Notes: generated by a model from the letters alone, not told the origin. 64,000 nucleotides of DNA from Myxococcus xanthus (GCF_006402735.1 NZ_CP017174.1:2111001-2175000), one strand, 5' to 3'; positions 1-10,013 are shown, counted from the first letter of the stretch. Numbers and translations are program-made.

Positions 1-1078
1 TCCTGCTTCACATCCTCTGGACGGCCGAGGGACTCCAGGCGCTCGAAGCGCTGGAGGGCATCTGCCACGGCGAACGTCTTGCCGTGGAGGAAGCGGCACA
101 CCTGGGTGGTGGCTTCATCCAGCACAGCCTCGATGCGGTAGTGGCGGATGCCGGCTTCGGCGTAGCTGCTCACCTGGGTGAAGGAGCGCCCCTGGCCGAT
201 GAAGCTGGCCGCCACCGTTTCCCAATAGAAGGGCGCGCGCCCGATGAGCGCGCCGCGCGCGGCCCTCTCCAAGGACGCGGCGATGTCGCTTCTCCCGAGG
301 CCGGCCTGCAGACCCTCGGCCACGAGACGCCGGGCCTCCTCGCCGAAGGCGTCCAGCCGGCGCCCGTACTCGTTCCGAACGAAGTTGCCTTGGGTGCGGA
401 CGATGTGTTGGGGAACGCGCCTGTCGACGGCGTTGAAGCGGGCGGCGAGGGCGACGCCCTGCTCGCGCCGGGCGTGGCTGCGGGTGGACGCCACCACCTC
501 CTCGGCCGCGTCGCCGAGGGGGCCTGGGGGCGAGAAGGGATGACGGCTGTCTGCCGGCCCGCAGCCTCCAGGGCCTGGGCGACGAGGCGCCTGCGCTGGG
601 CGACCGTCGTCGTCCTCCAATCCACGTCGAGGACGGCCACCGCCTCCCGCATGGCGTCCACGTCCGCGCGCCCGACGGCGCGGCGTAGTCGAGCCGCAAG
701 CAGGGCCACGGCGCGCTCCATGCCCGCAGCGGTGCCGACGTCCAGGCCCTTCGCCACCGGCAACTGGAGGACGTCGCCCAGCAGGGCGTCCGCAAATTCG
801 CGCGCTTCGTGCAAGAGGAGCAGGCCGTCAGCGGGGGCCGTGCACATGGGGGCTTCCTGCGTCACCAACTCCACGGGGCTGCGGCGCCTGGCGCGCACCT
901 CGACGCCAGCCGGGGTGAGGGAGAAGACGACGTCGTGGCTGGCCGCGCACCTGTCACACAGCGCGAAGACGAGCAGGCCGTTGCTCCACAGCGTCGTCGT
1001 CTCCTCCAAGGGGCTACGCCTGCGGCACATGCGGCACTCCAGGACACCGCGCTCGGCGTCGGCCTGGGCCTGGAGCAC
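1..1078 (-). pseudogene. Phage head-morphogenesis (SPP1 gp7-like) protein, frameshifted, runs off left edge
   Basis: The first part, from a GTG at 1078 to about 540, encodes some 180 residues with an N-terminal CxxC...CxxC zinc-ribbon pattern. The rest continues in another minus-strand frame from about 540 to the window edge. That second frame holds the family signature: a region ending in VLDEATTQVCRFLHGKTF, typical of minor capsid proteins that help build the phage prohead. The two parts are out of register near 518-534, where the plus strand has runs of five and six G, so the gene is either frameshifted or carries a sequencing error. It follows a portal-gene remnant in the same orientation, which is the usual phage order. 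The 3' end lies outside the window. Seen: both frames and the motif. Inferred: loss of function. Confidence 0.7.
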
Positions 1079-1104
1079 CCACGCTCGCTGAATCTGCTAG
1101 GGCG

Positions 1105-1526
<422 letters not shown>

Positions 1527-1603
1527 ATGGCGAGCAGGCCCAGCACCGTCAGTCCCTTTCGGGAGCTTCTTGGGGGGAGACCGGCTCGGAGTCGGAGTCG
1601 CGT

Positions 1604-3280
1604 TCACGGCATCTCCGCCATTCCTGGCTCCTTCATTCGCGCATTGGCGGGCCGCACCATGTCGAGCACGAGCGGGACGAGGGCCTTGAACGCCATGGCC
1701 TGATGGCTCACTCGCTCGTCCATGTCCGCCATGCGGACGACCACGAGTTGGTGCTTTGGAAAGACGAGGAGCTTCTGTCCTCCGGCTCCCATCGCTGCAA
1801 AGCCTACGGGCTCTCCCTCTTGCTTCCACTCGTACTGGGCGCGGACCACCTTCGCCTCGAAGGCGGAGAGTTCCTCGTTGCTGCCCAGCCGCTGGATGAT
1901 GGCCGCGGCGAACGCCTCCTGCGGCATGGGGTGCCCCACCAAGTCCTTCAACTTCGCCAGCTTCTCTGACGAGTAGCCCTTCTCACGGGCCTCGTCCAGC
2001 ATGGGTTGCACGAGCGTCATCGCGGGCGACTTCTCGTAGATGTGCCACCAGAGTAGCCCACTGGCGGAACCCTCAGGATGCGACGACGTGGTGCATTGCT
2101 GAACCCAGGTCTGACTCAGGAACCTCTGGGCACGGTAGGTGCCCTGCTGAAGCATGACTTGCCCCAGCTTCGCGAAGTCCACCGGGTGTATTTGGAGCCC
2201 TGCCATGCCCACTGGGTTCCCGGATGGGTCCTTGTCCCAGCGGAAATCCATGATGCCCAACGGCTCGAAGAGCTTGCGCTGGAGATACGCATCCAGCTTC
2301 TCGCCCGATGCACGCTCGACGATGCCCGGAAGCAGGTTGACGGCGATGTTGCTGTAGAAGAAGCGGCTGCCTGGAGGATCCACCACCTCGGCGTCTAGTG
2401 CATAGCGCACGAAGTCCCGTGCATCGTAGATGCCCATGCCCGAGCGCTCGGCGGCCAGCCCCGAGGTGTGGTTGAGGATGTGGCGCAGCGTCACCTGACT
2501 CTTGATGCCGTCCTTCCATTCCGGGAACCAAGTCGAGACGGGCGTGTCCACTGAAGGAATCCTCCCTTCATCGATGAGCATCCCGATAGCCATCGCGACC
2601 ACACTCTTCGTCGCCGACATGCTTTCGGTTCTGTGGCTTTCTCCTCCGAAGTGCCATTCGCCCACGAGGTCACCGCGGTACATGAGCACCAGGGCCGAAG
2701 TGCCAGCCTCTTCAGCGGCCTTCAGCAGGGCCGCGAGCGCAGGCTCAGACAGCCCTGCTGCGCGCGGCGATATCTTGGTCAGGCCGGAGGCTACGCCGCC
2801 ATCCAACCGGGCCTTGCGCGCGTTCTGGCGTGCTTGTTCGACCAGCGCGTCGTAGCCCGGCAGCTTGCGAACCGGCTCCAACGCTTTGGCCTTGAGCATG
2901 CCGCCAGGGTCCGCAAGTCCGTGGCGCACTGCGAGCTCTACCCAGGTGTACGAAGCGCTCGTGTCACCCGCGCGCGCTGCAGTGAATGCGGCGTACCACG
3001 CTACCTCCAGATACCGGTGTCCCAGTTCCCAGGTCTGCTTCAACCGTTCGTGTGCTTTCGCATGGTCCCCTGCGTATGACTCCTTCCAAGCCAGATTGAT
3101 GGCGAAGGTGACCTCTGGCGGGGGCGCTGGCTCGATTCTCCGTGGGGCCACGGCGGTCTGAGGTGCTACCAGCGACCGCGGCGATGGAGCGGGGGAAAGG
3201 GTAGGGTGTGACGGAGCAGAAGGGGTGCTCGCACAGGCCAAAAGGGTACAAATCGAGAGCATCAGAGGGTGGCGCATCAT
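1604..3280 (-). CDS. Serine beta-lactamase-like hydrolase (class C / esterase family), lipoprotein
   Basis: A 558-residue protein starting at ATG 3280 (or 3277). It has a short signal ending in a lipobox (LLAC), so it is probably an envelope lipoprotein. An N-terminal helical, tetratricopeptide-like segment (about residues 55-150) precedes a penicillin-binding-protein/beta-lactamase fold. The nucleophile motif SATK is at about residues 222-225, followed by a YSN triad in FFYSN at about 320. Members of this family hydrolyse esters or peptides; the substrate cannot be read from sequence. The upstream reading frame stays open into the neighbouring IS element because the transposase stop codon has been lost, so an N-terminally extended product is possible. 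The lipoprotein signal argues for the internal start. Confidence 0.82.
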   Translation of the reverse strand: MMRHPLMLSICTLLACASTPSAPSHPTLSPAPSPRSLVAPQTAVAPRRIEPAPPPEVTFAINLAWKESYAGDHAKAHERLKQTWELGHRYLEVAWYAAFTAARAGDTSASYTWVELAVRHGLADPGGMLKAKALEPVRKLPGYDALVEQARQNARKARLDGGVASGLTKISPRAAGLSEPALAALLKAAEEAGTSALVLMYRGDLVGEWHFGGESHRTESMSATKSVVAMAIGMLIDEGRIPSVDTPVSTWFPEWKDGIKSQVTLRHILNHTSGLAAERSGMGIYDARDFVRYALDAEVVDPPGSRFFYSNIAVNLLPGIVERASGEKLDAYLQRKLFEPLGIMDFRWDKDPSGNPVGMAGLQIHPVDFAKLGQVMLQQGTYRAQRFLSQTWVQQCTTSSHPEGSASGLLWWHIYEKSPAMTLVQPMLDEAREKGYSSEKLAKLKDLVGHPMPQEAFAAAIIQRLGSNEELSAFEAKVVRAQYEWKQEGEPVGFAAMGAGGQKLLVFPKHQLVVVRMADMDERVSHQAMAFKALVPLVLDMVRPANARMKEPGMAEMP

Positions 3281-3296
3281 TGAAGTATAGACGTGC

Positions 3297-4049
3297 TGAT
3301 CTGCCCCCGTTCTTCGGACCACGCGTTGCGAGAGTCCCGCGGCGCTGCTGATACCGTGCTCGGGGGATGATGCGGCGGGGTCGGCATGGGCACGGCGAGC
3401 TCCGACCTCCGTGGATGTCTTGTCGCCCAGACTGCTGTGCGGACGCTTCTCGTTGTAGTTGTACCGCCACGCCTCAATGCGGACGACGGCCTCCCTCCTG
3501 TTGGCAAACCACTCCGCGGACAGGCACTCGTCGCGAAAGCGGCCGTTGAAGCTCTCGTTGGTACCGTTCTGCCAGGGCTTGCCCAGGTCGCTGTAGGCCG
3601 TCTGGATGCCGCTGACCTCCAGCCGCCCTCGCAGGGCCTTGGCGATGAACTCCGGGCCGTTGTCGCTTCTGAGGTACTTCGGCGGACTTGACGCCCTCGG
3701 GCTTCGGCTGCCGCGCCCGTCCGAGCCGAAGGCGCTTTCTCGGCCTCCTTCGAGTGAGAGCCAGCCCCTCCTTCCTCCAGGGCCGATGCACCCGCTTCAC
3801 GTTGACCATAAGCCCTTCGCGCCGCAGCAGCGCCCAGGCCCGCCGGTAGCGCCGCGCGTTCTCCTTCTCCAACTCCTTGAGCCGTGTCGCGTCGCCTGCC
3901 TCCATGCCGCCGAACTTCTGCCGCCACCGGTAGAGCGTCTGCTCGGCGACGCCGTGCTTCCGGGCCACCTCCACCACGCTGGCGCCAGGGGCCTCCGCCT
4001 CCCGCAGGATGCGGACCATCTGCTCCGCGGTAAACCTGCTCTTCCTCAC
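3297..4049 (-). pseudogene. IS3-family transposase, OrfA-OrfB remnant with deletion and frameshift
   Basis: ATG 4049 begins a typical OrfA helix-turn-helix (MRKSRFTAEQMVRILREAE). After about 60 codons it jumps directly into the OrfB region (RRAWALLRREGLMVNVKRVH), so the rest of OrfA and the start of OrfB are absent. A second deletion removes the segment with the first catalytic Asp. The frame then shifts, and the C-terminal half (RSDNGPEF, then KPWQNGTNESFNGRFRDE, the Asp and Glu motifs) continues in another frame. The usual stop codon after the C-terminus is CAA here instead of TAA (compare copy 2), so this frame runs on into the hydrolase gene. It cannot encode an active enzyme. Confidence 0.78.
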
Positions 4050-4119
4050 GACCGGCCTACCTCCTGGCCGCGAGGACGCTCTCCCTCTTCAACTGGTCCG
4101 AAAATTGGGGAGCAGACCA
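3297..4119 (-). mobile_element. IS3-family element, internally deleted (copy 1)
   Basis: The element is bounded by imperfect inverted repeats: TGATCTGCCCCCGTTCTTCG at 3297, and at 4094-4119 a sequence whose complement begins TGGTCTGCTCCCCAATTTTC. It is 823 bp, against roughly 1.2 kb for complete relatives. A second damaged copy at 31290-32001 carries the same internal deletion junction. No clear target duplication was recognised. Confidence 0.8.
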
Positions 4120-4268
4120 CCCGAATGAAGCCCTGCGCGAACTCGTTCTCGGTAGTCTCTCTAGAGAACGCGACAGAAAACACGAGAAACATCTTGGGTT
4201 ACGCGACATCGCGAACATTCGGGGGCCGACTTACTCGACGTGAACAGCGGCCTCACGGCTGCTGAGCG

Positions 4269-4559
4269 TCAACTCCGCTTGAAATCGCCGCCGCCGAGGC
4301 CACCGACCTTCTTCAGGAGGTTGTTATCCGCAACGGTGAAGAGCAGGAATCCATGGTTGCCTGTATTGCCTCCATCGGGGTCCCCCCACGTGATGCTGAC
4401 CATGTTGTGCTGCTCATCGAAACTCCCGAACCCGATGTTGCTCCATCCAGCTGACTTGTTCTCACCGCGCCAGAAGATGACAGTCCCTACCTGGAGGATC
4501 TTGTACGTTCCTCCATCCGGGCCCTGGTTCAGCCACGTTCCAGTCAGATTGGTAGCCAT
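4269..4559 (-). CDS. Small all-beta hypothetical protein (calycin/avidin-like pattern)
   Basis: A 96-residue protein starting at ATG 4559, preceded by GGAGA seven bases upstream. A longer frame exists, but its extra 88 codons look non-coding. The sequence is Gly/Trp/Asn-rich with alternating hydrophobic strands: LTGTW, GGTYKI, QVGTVIFWRGE, GWSN, then a turn reading WGDPDGGNTGNHGF. This resembles a recurrent small bacterial beta-barrel pattern (GxY-x-I-xQVG-x-x-x-W-x-G-E ... W-x-D-x-P-x-G). No signal peptide, so probably cytoplasmic. Function unknown. An inverted repeat at 4986-5017 lies about 430 bp upstream. Confidence 0.72.
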   Translation of the reverse strand: MATNLTGTWLNQGPDGGTYKILQVGTVIFWRGENKSAGWSNIGFGSFDEQHNMVSITWGDPDGGNTGNHGFLLFTVADNNLLKKVGGLGGGDFKRS

Positions 4560-5473
4560 GCGCTTTTCTCCATGATTCTTGGGTGATGGTTGATTGCCGA
4601 GGTTGGTTGTTGCGCGAGGAGGCTTTGCACGTACGGTGCCAGGCTGGCGCGTCGGCGGACTTGAGCGGTGGCGGCCGGGAGTCATGAAGAGGGGATGGGG
4701 CTGGCCACGTCGCGTGTTGACGCAAGACGCGACCGCGATGGGCGGTCTCCTTTTGTCACTTGAACTCATGTGTGCTGTTTGGTTGTGAGGCATTGCTAGC
4801 CTCGGAATCTGGCACCTTAGCAATTTCAGTCATTTAGGGCCTGTGGGTGGCCGCTGGCGGTCATCGCGCTCTGCGCGGCTTCCCAAGCAAAGGACTTGCT
4901 GCCATGAAATGAGGGGATGATTTTGTGCCGGGGACGGACACTCGTTCGGACGTGTGAAGATTTCCACCAGGCCCGGTGTATAGGATTGACGTGTCAGCCT
5001 CGCCGCTGACATGTCAACCGCATGTGCCAAGATGCTTCACGGCGACCCGACCAGGGGACGGGCTGATGGCGCGTTGTGGTGCCGAGGGGCTACTCGGGAG
5101 CGGGTCGTGTTCCTGTCAGTGTGTCGTTGGGGAGCAGAGACGAAGAGGAAAGGGGAGGCTCCTGGGGGACAACCCGAGATGGGTCGAGCCTCCTGGTGAG
5201 CATCAAGGTAGAGGTCGCGTGAGAGGGGGCAGCCGATGGGCTTCATCGCCGTAACCGTCCAGCGAGCGACGTGCCGAGAGTCCTTGAAGGGCGTAACCGA
5301 CCGACGGTCGGCGTGCAGCGGGTGCACGCATCCGCTCGCGCAGCGTGGTAGCCGCGCACATGAGTGCCTGACCGCAGAGGTTTGCGTGGATTCAGGATGA
5401 GTCGGGTGCGGAGGCGGAGGACGGGCGCCAGCGGTGCGGCAGCAGTTCGTCCAAACGGGCCGCGGGGTGGGTC
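4560..5473. other. Non-coding region, no supported gene
   Basis: About 900 bases between the small beta-protein gene and an isochorismatase fragment. Open frames exist on both strands but have non-protein-like composition. The only structured signal found is the inverted repeat at 4986-5017. Confidence 0.5.
4986..5017. repeat. Inverted repeat, possible operator or hairpin
   Basis: Two 13-base arms, TTGACGTGTCAGC (4986-4998) and GCTGACATGTCAA (5005-5017), are complementary except at one position and separated by six bases. The same TGACGTGTCAGC half-site recurs twice at 9880-9911 in the opposite arrangement. Confidence 0.6.
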
Positions 5474-5549
5474 CCAAGCCGCACAGCCGCTCCTGGATGT
5501 CCACGACGAGCAGCGCGGCCTGGTCCTGCTTGAGGCGGAACGTGGGCAT
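5474..5549 (-). pseudogene. Isochorismatase-family hydrolase, N-terminal fragment
   Basis: After a good ribosome binding site (AAGGAGAAGCCCC before ATG 5549) the frame reads MPTFRLKQDQAALLVVDIQE, the first strand of the isochorismatase/cysteine-hydrolase fold with its catalytic Asp (VVDIQ). Resemblance stops after about 25 codons and the frame continues into low-complexity sequence. This is a gene start whose body has been deleted. Its initiation signals are intact, so a short meaningless peptide may still be made. Confidence 0.6.
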
Positions 5550-5683
5550 GGGGCTTCTCCTTGAGAGGCCCCATGGAGACGCGAACGCCGCGCGCCCGTC
5601 GAGCACGGGACGCGCGGCGCGCCGCACGGGTGGACGTTCCGGCCCGGGCGAGTGTCATTCTCCCGCCCTGGGCCGCGCCGCGC

Positions 5684-8131
5684 TCAGGGCGCCACGTATA
5701 CGCGCGCCACCACCTCGGTCGTGTTGCCCGCGGCGTCCGTGGCCCGGACGTGGACGAGCGACCAGTCGCGGTTCATCAGGTTCACCGTGTGCCGCAGCAC
5801 GTTGGTGCCCGCGGGCACGTCCTCCATCACGGTCCCCTGGGTCACCACCGTGGCGGGGCTGGCGTCCTGCTGCTGGATGACCATCGTGACGACCGGGTCG
5901 GGGTTGGTCTCCTGCTCGGTGGGCGACAGGATGACGAGCACCGGCGGCGTGAAGTCCGCGGACACCGTCTGCTCGCGCCACGTCACGTGCCCCAGCGCGT
6001 CCACGACGGTCAGCCGGACCGCGTGCGTCCCCTCTGTGAGGTGAAGCTGGGTGGAGACGTAGCCGCCGCCCGCGTCGGGCATGACGGGGATGGGCGCGCC
6101 GCCATCCACGGTGAAGTACGCGGAGACGATGCCCGTGCTGCTGCGGCCTGCGGTGGCCCAGCCGCACGCCTTGATAGAGGTCTCCTTCGTGTAGCGGGGC
6201 AGGCCGCACATCGTGAGCTCCGACGCCCAGCCGAGCACCACCTGCGCGCTGTCGGTGGCAGTCGCGGTGCCGTCATTGGCGGTCAGCGACACGGTGACGG
6301 TGCCGGCCCCGTCACACTGGATGCTCGAGACCGGGGCTGAAGGCGACCCGAAGGTGCAGTGCACGCCCGGGGGCGCCACATAGCTCCAGGCATAGGTGAG
6401 CGGGTCACCATCCGGGTCCGAGGCCGAGCCCCGCAGCGTCAACTGCTGGGAGGCCATGCCCTCCAGGTCGGGCCCGGCGTCCACGATGGGCGGGGCATTG
6501 GGCTTCGTCCAGGTCACGAGCACGTGGTCGGTCACCAAGCCGATGCTCGCGGTCACCGCATCCTCGCCGGGTGCGGTGCCCTCGAAGCAGAACTCGGCCT
6601 GCCCGTCGGCGGTGGTGTTCACGGAGGCCAAGGCGGAGTTCACTCCGGACGAAGCGAAGTCCACTCGCACGCCCGCGAGCGGCCGGTCCGCGGCGTCCCG
6701 GACCGTGGCCGTCACGCAGAAGAGGTCCCCCACGACGGCGACGCCCCCTCTGGGCGACAGCGTGAGCTTGCTCACCTCCGCCACGGGCGCCAGGGCCATT
6801 CCTCCCGGGTAGCCATAGGAGTCGTAGGCATCGAACCCATAGAGCATGACGCCGAAGGGCTGCGGCGCGGACAGGCGGTGCGCCCCCATCGCGACGGGGA
6901 GCTGGGCCCCCGAGAAGCCGCTGGTCCCGATGGCCTGGAACTGGCTCGCCGGGATGAGCGCCCCGTCCAGCATCACCTCGGCCACGACGTCGTTGGGGAC
7001 CACGATGTTGGCGAAGTTGCTGCGGAACCCCGAGCTCGGAGTGGTGACGGTGTACTGGGCGGCGAATTGCTCGAAGGGCGGCACCAACATCATGAACGGG
7101 TCGGACGGGATGCCATCGAAGCCCGAGCCATTGGAGTACTGCGTCACGAGGATGGGCTCGTTGGCGGTGATGGTCGCCGAGCCCTGGATGTTCGTCTGGA
7201 ACACCTTTCCGCGCTGGAGCTGTGCCACCACCGCGCCGTTGACGCTCACCTGCGTGCCGTCCCTGGCGGCCGCGAAGCGGAAGGTGTCCCCGCCGAGGCG
7301 TGTGGCCAGCGGCACGGTCACGAAGCGCCGCCCCCACGTCGAGGTCGGGGGGAGCTGCTCCACCAGGTAGTCACAGGCGATCGTGGTGCCATCCGGGATG
7401 TTGGCGCACTGATGCCCGCCGAAGACCGCCACCGGGCGCGTGGCATGAACGAGCGTTCCGGAGACGTCCGAGGGCGCGGCCCCCGTGCTGCGAAGCTGGT
7501 ACGCCTGCCCCTTATTCAGCGCCACGTGGAAGGGCACTCCCGCGGCGTGGTTACCCACCACACTCGCGGGGGTGATGGTCACCTCCGTCGCGTCCTCCGT
7601 GGCCACGACGGAGAACTGCGAGCCGTTGACGACGTTGACGTTCGGATAGGCCTGTACCACGTAGTCCGTGCCCAGGCTCGCGGTGGGCAGGCCCAGGAAC
7701 GCATCCGTCGTTTGCAGGAGCCGGTTGAGCCCATACACGGAGATGTCCGCGCCCGCGGTGACGAGGATGCCCTTGGGCTCCACGCCATCCACGGCCACCT
7801 GTGCCACCGAGGAGGGCAGTGCCACCGCCGTCACCTGCCCCGGCGTCACCGAGAAGTCGAAGGACAGCCCCTGCCCCGGAACGCGAACCTGCCCCGTCGT
7901 CGCCGTGTCACCGGCGATGAACAACGTGAGCACCGCATCGACCTGGTAGTTCCCCGGGAAGGCCAGCCAGAACTCGCGGCCCCGACTGGCCGCCTTGCTC
8001 AGGCCGTGCACGCGCGCATCGTCCTTGCCCGCAAGCCCTTCTGGAGCCCGGTCCCGGGAGGACTCCTCCACACAGCCCATCATCAAACTGCTGACCGCAG
8101 CCGCCAGGGCCAGACCGGCCTTCATCCGCAT
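5684..8131 (-). CDS. Large surface lipoprotein: IgGFc-binding-like domain, Ig-like and PKD domains
   Basis: 815 residues from ATG 8131 (GAGGAGG about 12 bases upstream); an earlier ATG at 8206 has no ribosome binding site. A lipoprotein signal ends in SLMMGC. Residues about 45-440 match the IgGFc-binding N-terminal type of domain: EFWLAFPGN near the start, repeated DGTQVSVNG and ATEDATEV strands, and a closing MLYGFDAYDSYGYPGG. A bacterial Ig-like domain follows (about 455-545, AVVGDLFCVTATV...), then a PKD-like domain (PPIVDAGPD ... SASDPDGDPLTYAW) and two further beta-sandwich regions to the C-terminus. Such proteins are secreted adhesion or scaffold proteins of myxobacteria and relatives. 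It stands alone, with element remnants on both sides. Confidence 0.82.
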   Translation of the reverse strand: MRMKAGLALAAAVSSLMMGCVEESSRDRAPEGLAGKDDARVHGLSKAASRGREFWLAFPGNYQVDAVLTLFIAGDTATTGQVRVPGQGLSFDFSVTPGQVTAVALPSSVAQVAVDGVEPKGILVTAGADISVYGLNRLLQTTDAFLGLPTASLGTDYVVQAYPNVNVVNGSQFSVVATEDATEVTITPASVVGNHAAGVPFHVALNKGQAYQLRSTGAAPSDVSGTLVHATRPVAVFGGHQCANIPDGTTIACDYLVEQLPPTSTWGRRFVTVPLATRLGGDTFRFAAARDGTQVSVNGAVVAQLQRGKVFQTNIQGSATITANEPILVTQYSNGSGFDGIPSDPFMMLVPPFEQFAAQYTVTTPSSGFRSNFANIVVPNDVVAEVMLDGALIPASQFQAIGTSGFSGAQLPVAMGAHRLSAPQPFGVMLYGFDAYDSYGYPGGMALAPVAEVSKLTLSPRGGVAVVGDLFCVTATVRDAADRPLAGVRVDFASSGVNSALASVNTTADGQAEFCFEGTAPGEDAVTASIGLVTDHVLVTWTKPNAPPIVDAGPDLEGMASQQLTLRGSASDPDGDPLTYAWSYVAPPGVHCTFGSPSAPVSSIQCDGAGTVTVSLTANDGTATATDSAQVVLGWASELTMCGLPRYTKETSIKACGWATAGRSSTGIVSAYFTVDGGAPIPVMPDAGGGYVSTQLHLTEGTHAVRLTVVDALGHVTWREQTVSADFTPPVLVILSPTEQETNPDPVVTMVIQQQDASPATVVTQGTVMEDVPAGTNVLRHTVNLMNRDWSLVHVRATDAAGNTTEVVARVYVAP

Positions 8132-8422
8132 GAGCACGCAACCTCCTCTGTTTTCCTTGGTTGAACGACTGTTCACTTCTGTGCAGGTATGACGAAAAAC
8201 TACCAACAGGCAAAACGCCCGGGCGCTCCTCGGGAAACGCGGCCTGGGAGGCCAGGGGACCGTTCACGGCCTCCTCTGGACCCAGGTCCTTCACGCGCAC
8301 CGTGCCAGCGGCCCCGGGAGCTCGCGCGGGACAGCAGAGGAGGATGTGTCCGAACCTCAATGTTGCGTAGTGCCCTGGGTGCTTCCGACTCCGCCTCGCC
8401 GACCCAGGCAGAACGATGACTG

Positions 8423-8503
8423 CGCGCCTCGCTCGCCTTGGCGCACTGCCGAACGCAGCCTTGGCGCGCGCATGACGCAGCGACCGAATTTTGGATAGGT
8501 CAG
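8423..8503 (+). repeat. Solo right end of the integrase-core IS family (copy a)
   Basis: About 80 bases ending ATGACGCAGCGACCGAATTT then TGGATAGGTCA. They match the last bases of the complete elements ending at 16544, 39850 and 53240, but no transposase is attached. The repeat stops four bases before the stop codon of the 100-residue gene on the other strand. Confidence 0.7.
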
Positions 8504-8506
8504 GTA

Positions 8507-8809
8507 TTAGGGATGAGCCGAGAGGACAATCGAGAACGGATACCGGTCCTCGTCTCGGAGGTCCGGGTCATAGGGGCCCGTGGGCAGGACGGTGACGATG
8601 AGCGTCCGCGTCGAGTCCGCAGTGAAGTGCAGGGGCTTCGGACCCGACGAGAGGTCCAGCGTCTCGCCATCAGAGTCGGGCATCAATCCAGGCACTGCTT
8701 GAACGACAAAGCGACGGCGTGCGTCGGCTGGGGCCTCCAGAGACACGTAGAGGGCGTTCGGAGTGCTGGCTCCGGTCCGCAGCGACAAGTAGCTGGTGCC
8801 CAGCATCAT
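8507..8809 (-). CDS. Hypothetical protein, 100 residues, partner of ferritin-like gene
   Basis: Starts at ATG 8809 (a second ATG follows at 8806), with GGAGG eight bases upstream and the stop of the ferritin-like gene 22 bases before it, so the two are probably co-transcribed. The product is rich in Leu, Pro and Asp with beta-type alternation (TSYLSLRTG, NALYVSLEAP, RTLIVTVLPTG). No signal peptide and no recognised family. An element end almost touches the stop codon, so the true C-terminus may have been cut. Confidence 0.62.
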   Translation of the reverse strand: MMLGTSYLSLRTGASTPNALYVSLEAPADARRRFVVQAVPGLMPDSDGETLDLSSGPKPLHFTADSTRTLIVTVLPTGPYDPDLRDEDRYPFSIVLSAHP

Positions 8810-8831
8810 CGGCGCATCCTCCGTGACACGA

Positions 8832-9731
8832 TTAGAACTGCGGCACTCCGCCCGCAGACCACACGGACACGATTTGCTTGGGAAGAGCCCACATGCTACC
8901 GAGGTCGAGTTCGTCGTCCCCGGCATAGCCCTTCTCCAACGCAGTCAAGAGGCTCGTGAGTCCGGTGGTGAGCTGCTGCTGCGCGGCCGCGAGCCCACTG
9001 CTCTCCGTGGTGGGATAGGTCTTCAGCGGGCCGCCGAACTTCAGCATTGCCTGCACCATCCGGAACCGCGCGAAATGGCTGAACTGATCCTCTAGGTCGT
9101 TGGCATCCTCGGGGCGGAGCTCTGAGTCGATGACGGGTCCCAGGTTGCCCTCGCCCTGCCCGACGATGGCCTGGAGCACCTCATTCGCCTGTTTCAGCGC
9201 GGTGCGGCTGTCACCGCCGATGGTGCTGCTGAACCTGGTGTAGTCGTCGCTTTTATATTGCGGGTTGGCGAATTCGCTCTTCTGCCGGTGGTCCGCGTCG
9301 GGCTGGTAGAGTTCGTTCCATCGCTGATTGATGCCTTGCTCGATGGCCTTGTAGAACTGACCGATGGAGTCGTAGGCATCTTGCGGCCCGTTCGGCGCGC
9401 CATCGCTCTTTGGCTCGGGGGTCTCGATGGCGGCCAGGAGGGACATTTGCTCAGGGTTCACCGGCCCGAGCTTCACGGGCTTGTTGACCGCGATCCAGGA
9501 CGGGAACCTGTCGTACCGCGGCGCCCATTCGCCCGTGAACTTCGGCGAGTATCCCTTGGGGTTCTTCTTTCCGCGAACGGTCACCTGCTGGGGGGGGAGC
9601 TGGGCGTTCGTGCCGGGAACCTGCAAGGAATAGGCGGCCGTCAGATAGAGGGGGATGGTCCACAGCTCCAAGTAGACGGCTTTCTGGAGATGCTCGAGGA
9701 GGGCCGCGTCGGTCCAGGTCTTGTTTTGCAC
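8832..9731 (-). CDS. Ferritin-like domain protein (iminophenyl-pyruvate dimer synthase type)
   Basis: 299 residues from a GTG at 9731. The N-terminus, LLEHLQKAVYLELWTIPLYL, is the first helix of the ferritin-like domain found in VioB/RebD-associated and many stand-alone bacterial proteins. Later helices include AYDSIGQFYKAIEQGI and a His-containing helix near DLEDQFSHFARF. The fold usually binds a metal pair, but the natural reaction of stand-alone members is unknown. It leads a probable two-gene unit with the 100-residue gene. A palindromic repeat pair lies 150-180 bases upstream (9880-9911) and may be an operator. Confidence 0.78.
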   Translation of the reverse strand: MQNKTWTDAALLEHLQKAVYLELWTIPLYLTAAYSLQVPGTNAQLPPQQVTVRGKKNPKGYSPKFTGEWAPRYDRFPSWIAVNKPVKLGPVNPEQMSLLAAIETPEPKSDGAPNGPQDAYDSIGQFYKAIEQGINQRWNELYQPDADHRQKSEFANPQYKSDDYTRFSSTIGGDSRTALKQANEVLQAIVGQGEGNLGPVIDSELRPEDANDLEDQFSHFARFRMVQAMLKFGGPLKTYPTTESSGLAAAQQQLTTGLTSLLTALEKGYAGDDELDLGSMWALPKQIVSVWSAGGVPQF

Positions 9732-9879
9732 AGGGAACTCTGAGGTTGCTGCGAGGTGCCGTGGATGGATGCTCCGGAGACGGGAGCAATGTTCGCGCCA
9801 GGGCTTGCGGAAGAACGGCTCCAGTCATTTCAACTCCTTGCGGTGATGCCAGGCTCCGGGTGCCAGGGGAACCCGTGTC

Positions 9880-9911
9880 GCTGACACGTCAGTGACGGAG
9901 GCTGACGTGTC
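9880..9911. promoter_or_regulatory. Perfect inverted repeat upstream of ferritin-like gene
   Basis: GACACGTCAG (9883-9892) and CTGACGTGTC (9902-9911) are exact complements with nine bases between. Both carry the TGACGTGTCAGC-type half-site also present at 4986-5017. Position and symmetry suggest a dimeric regulator site; the regulator is unknown. Confidence 0.5.
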
Positions 9912-10013
9912 CGCCAATTTTGCGCTGGGCGTGGTGAGAAGCCTGCGGGCGGCCAGGCCGTGCTCGCCCGCCGCGCTCACAACCAGGCGGAAGTGTTCGT
10001 CCCTCGCCTTCGT

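Noticed and set aside
5684..8164. Long plus-strand frame opposite the IgGFc/PKD gene
   Set aside because: It is the complement of a clear signal-peptide and domain-bearing gene. Its His/Arg/Gly-rich composition is typical of antisense frames in GC-rich DNA.
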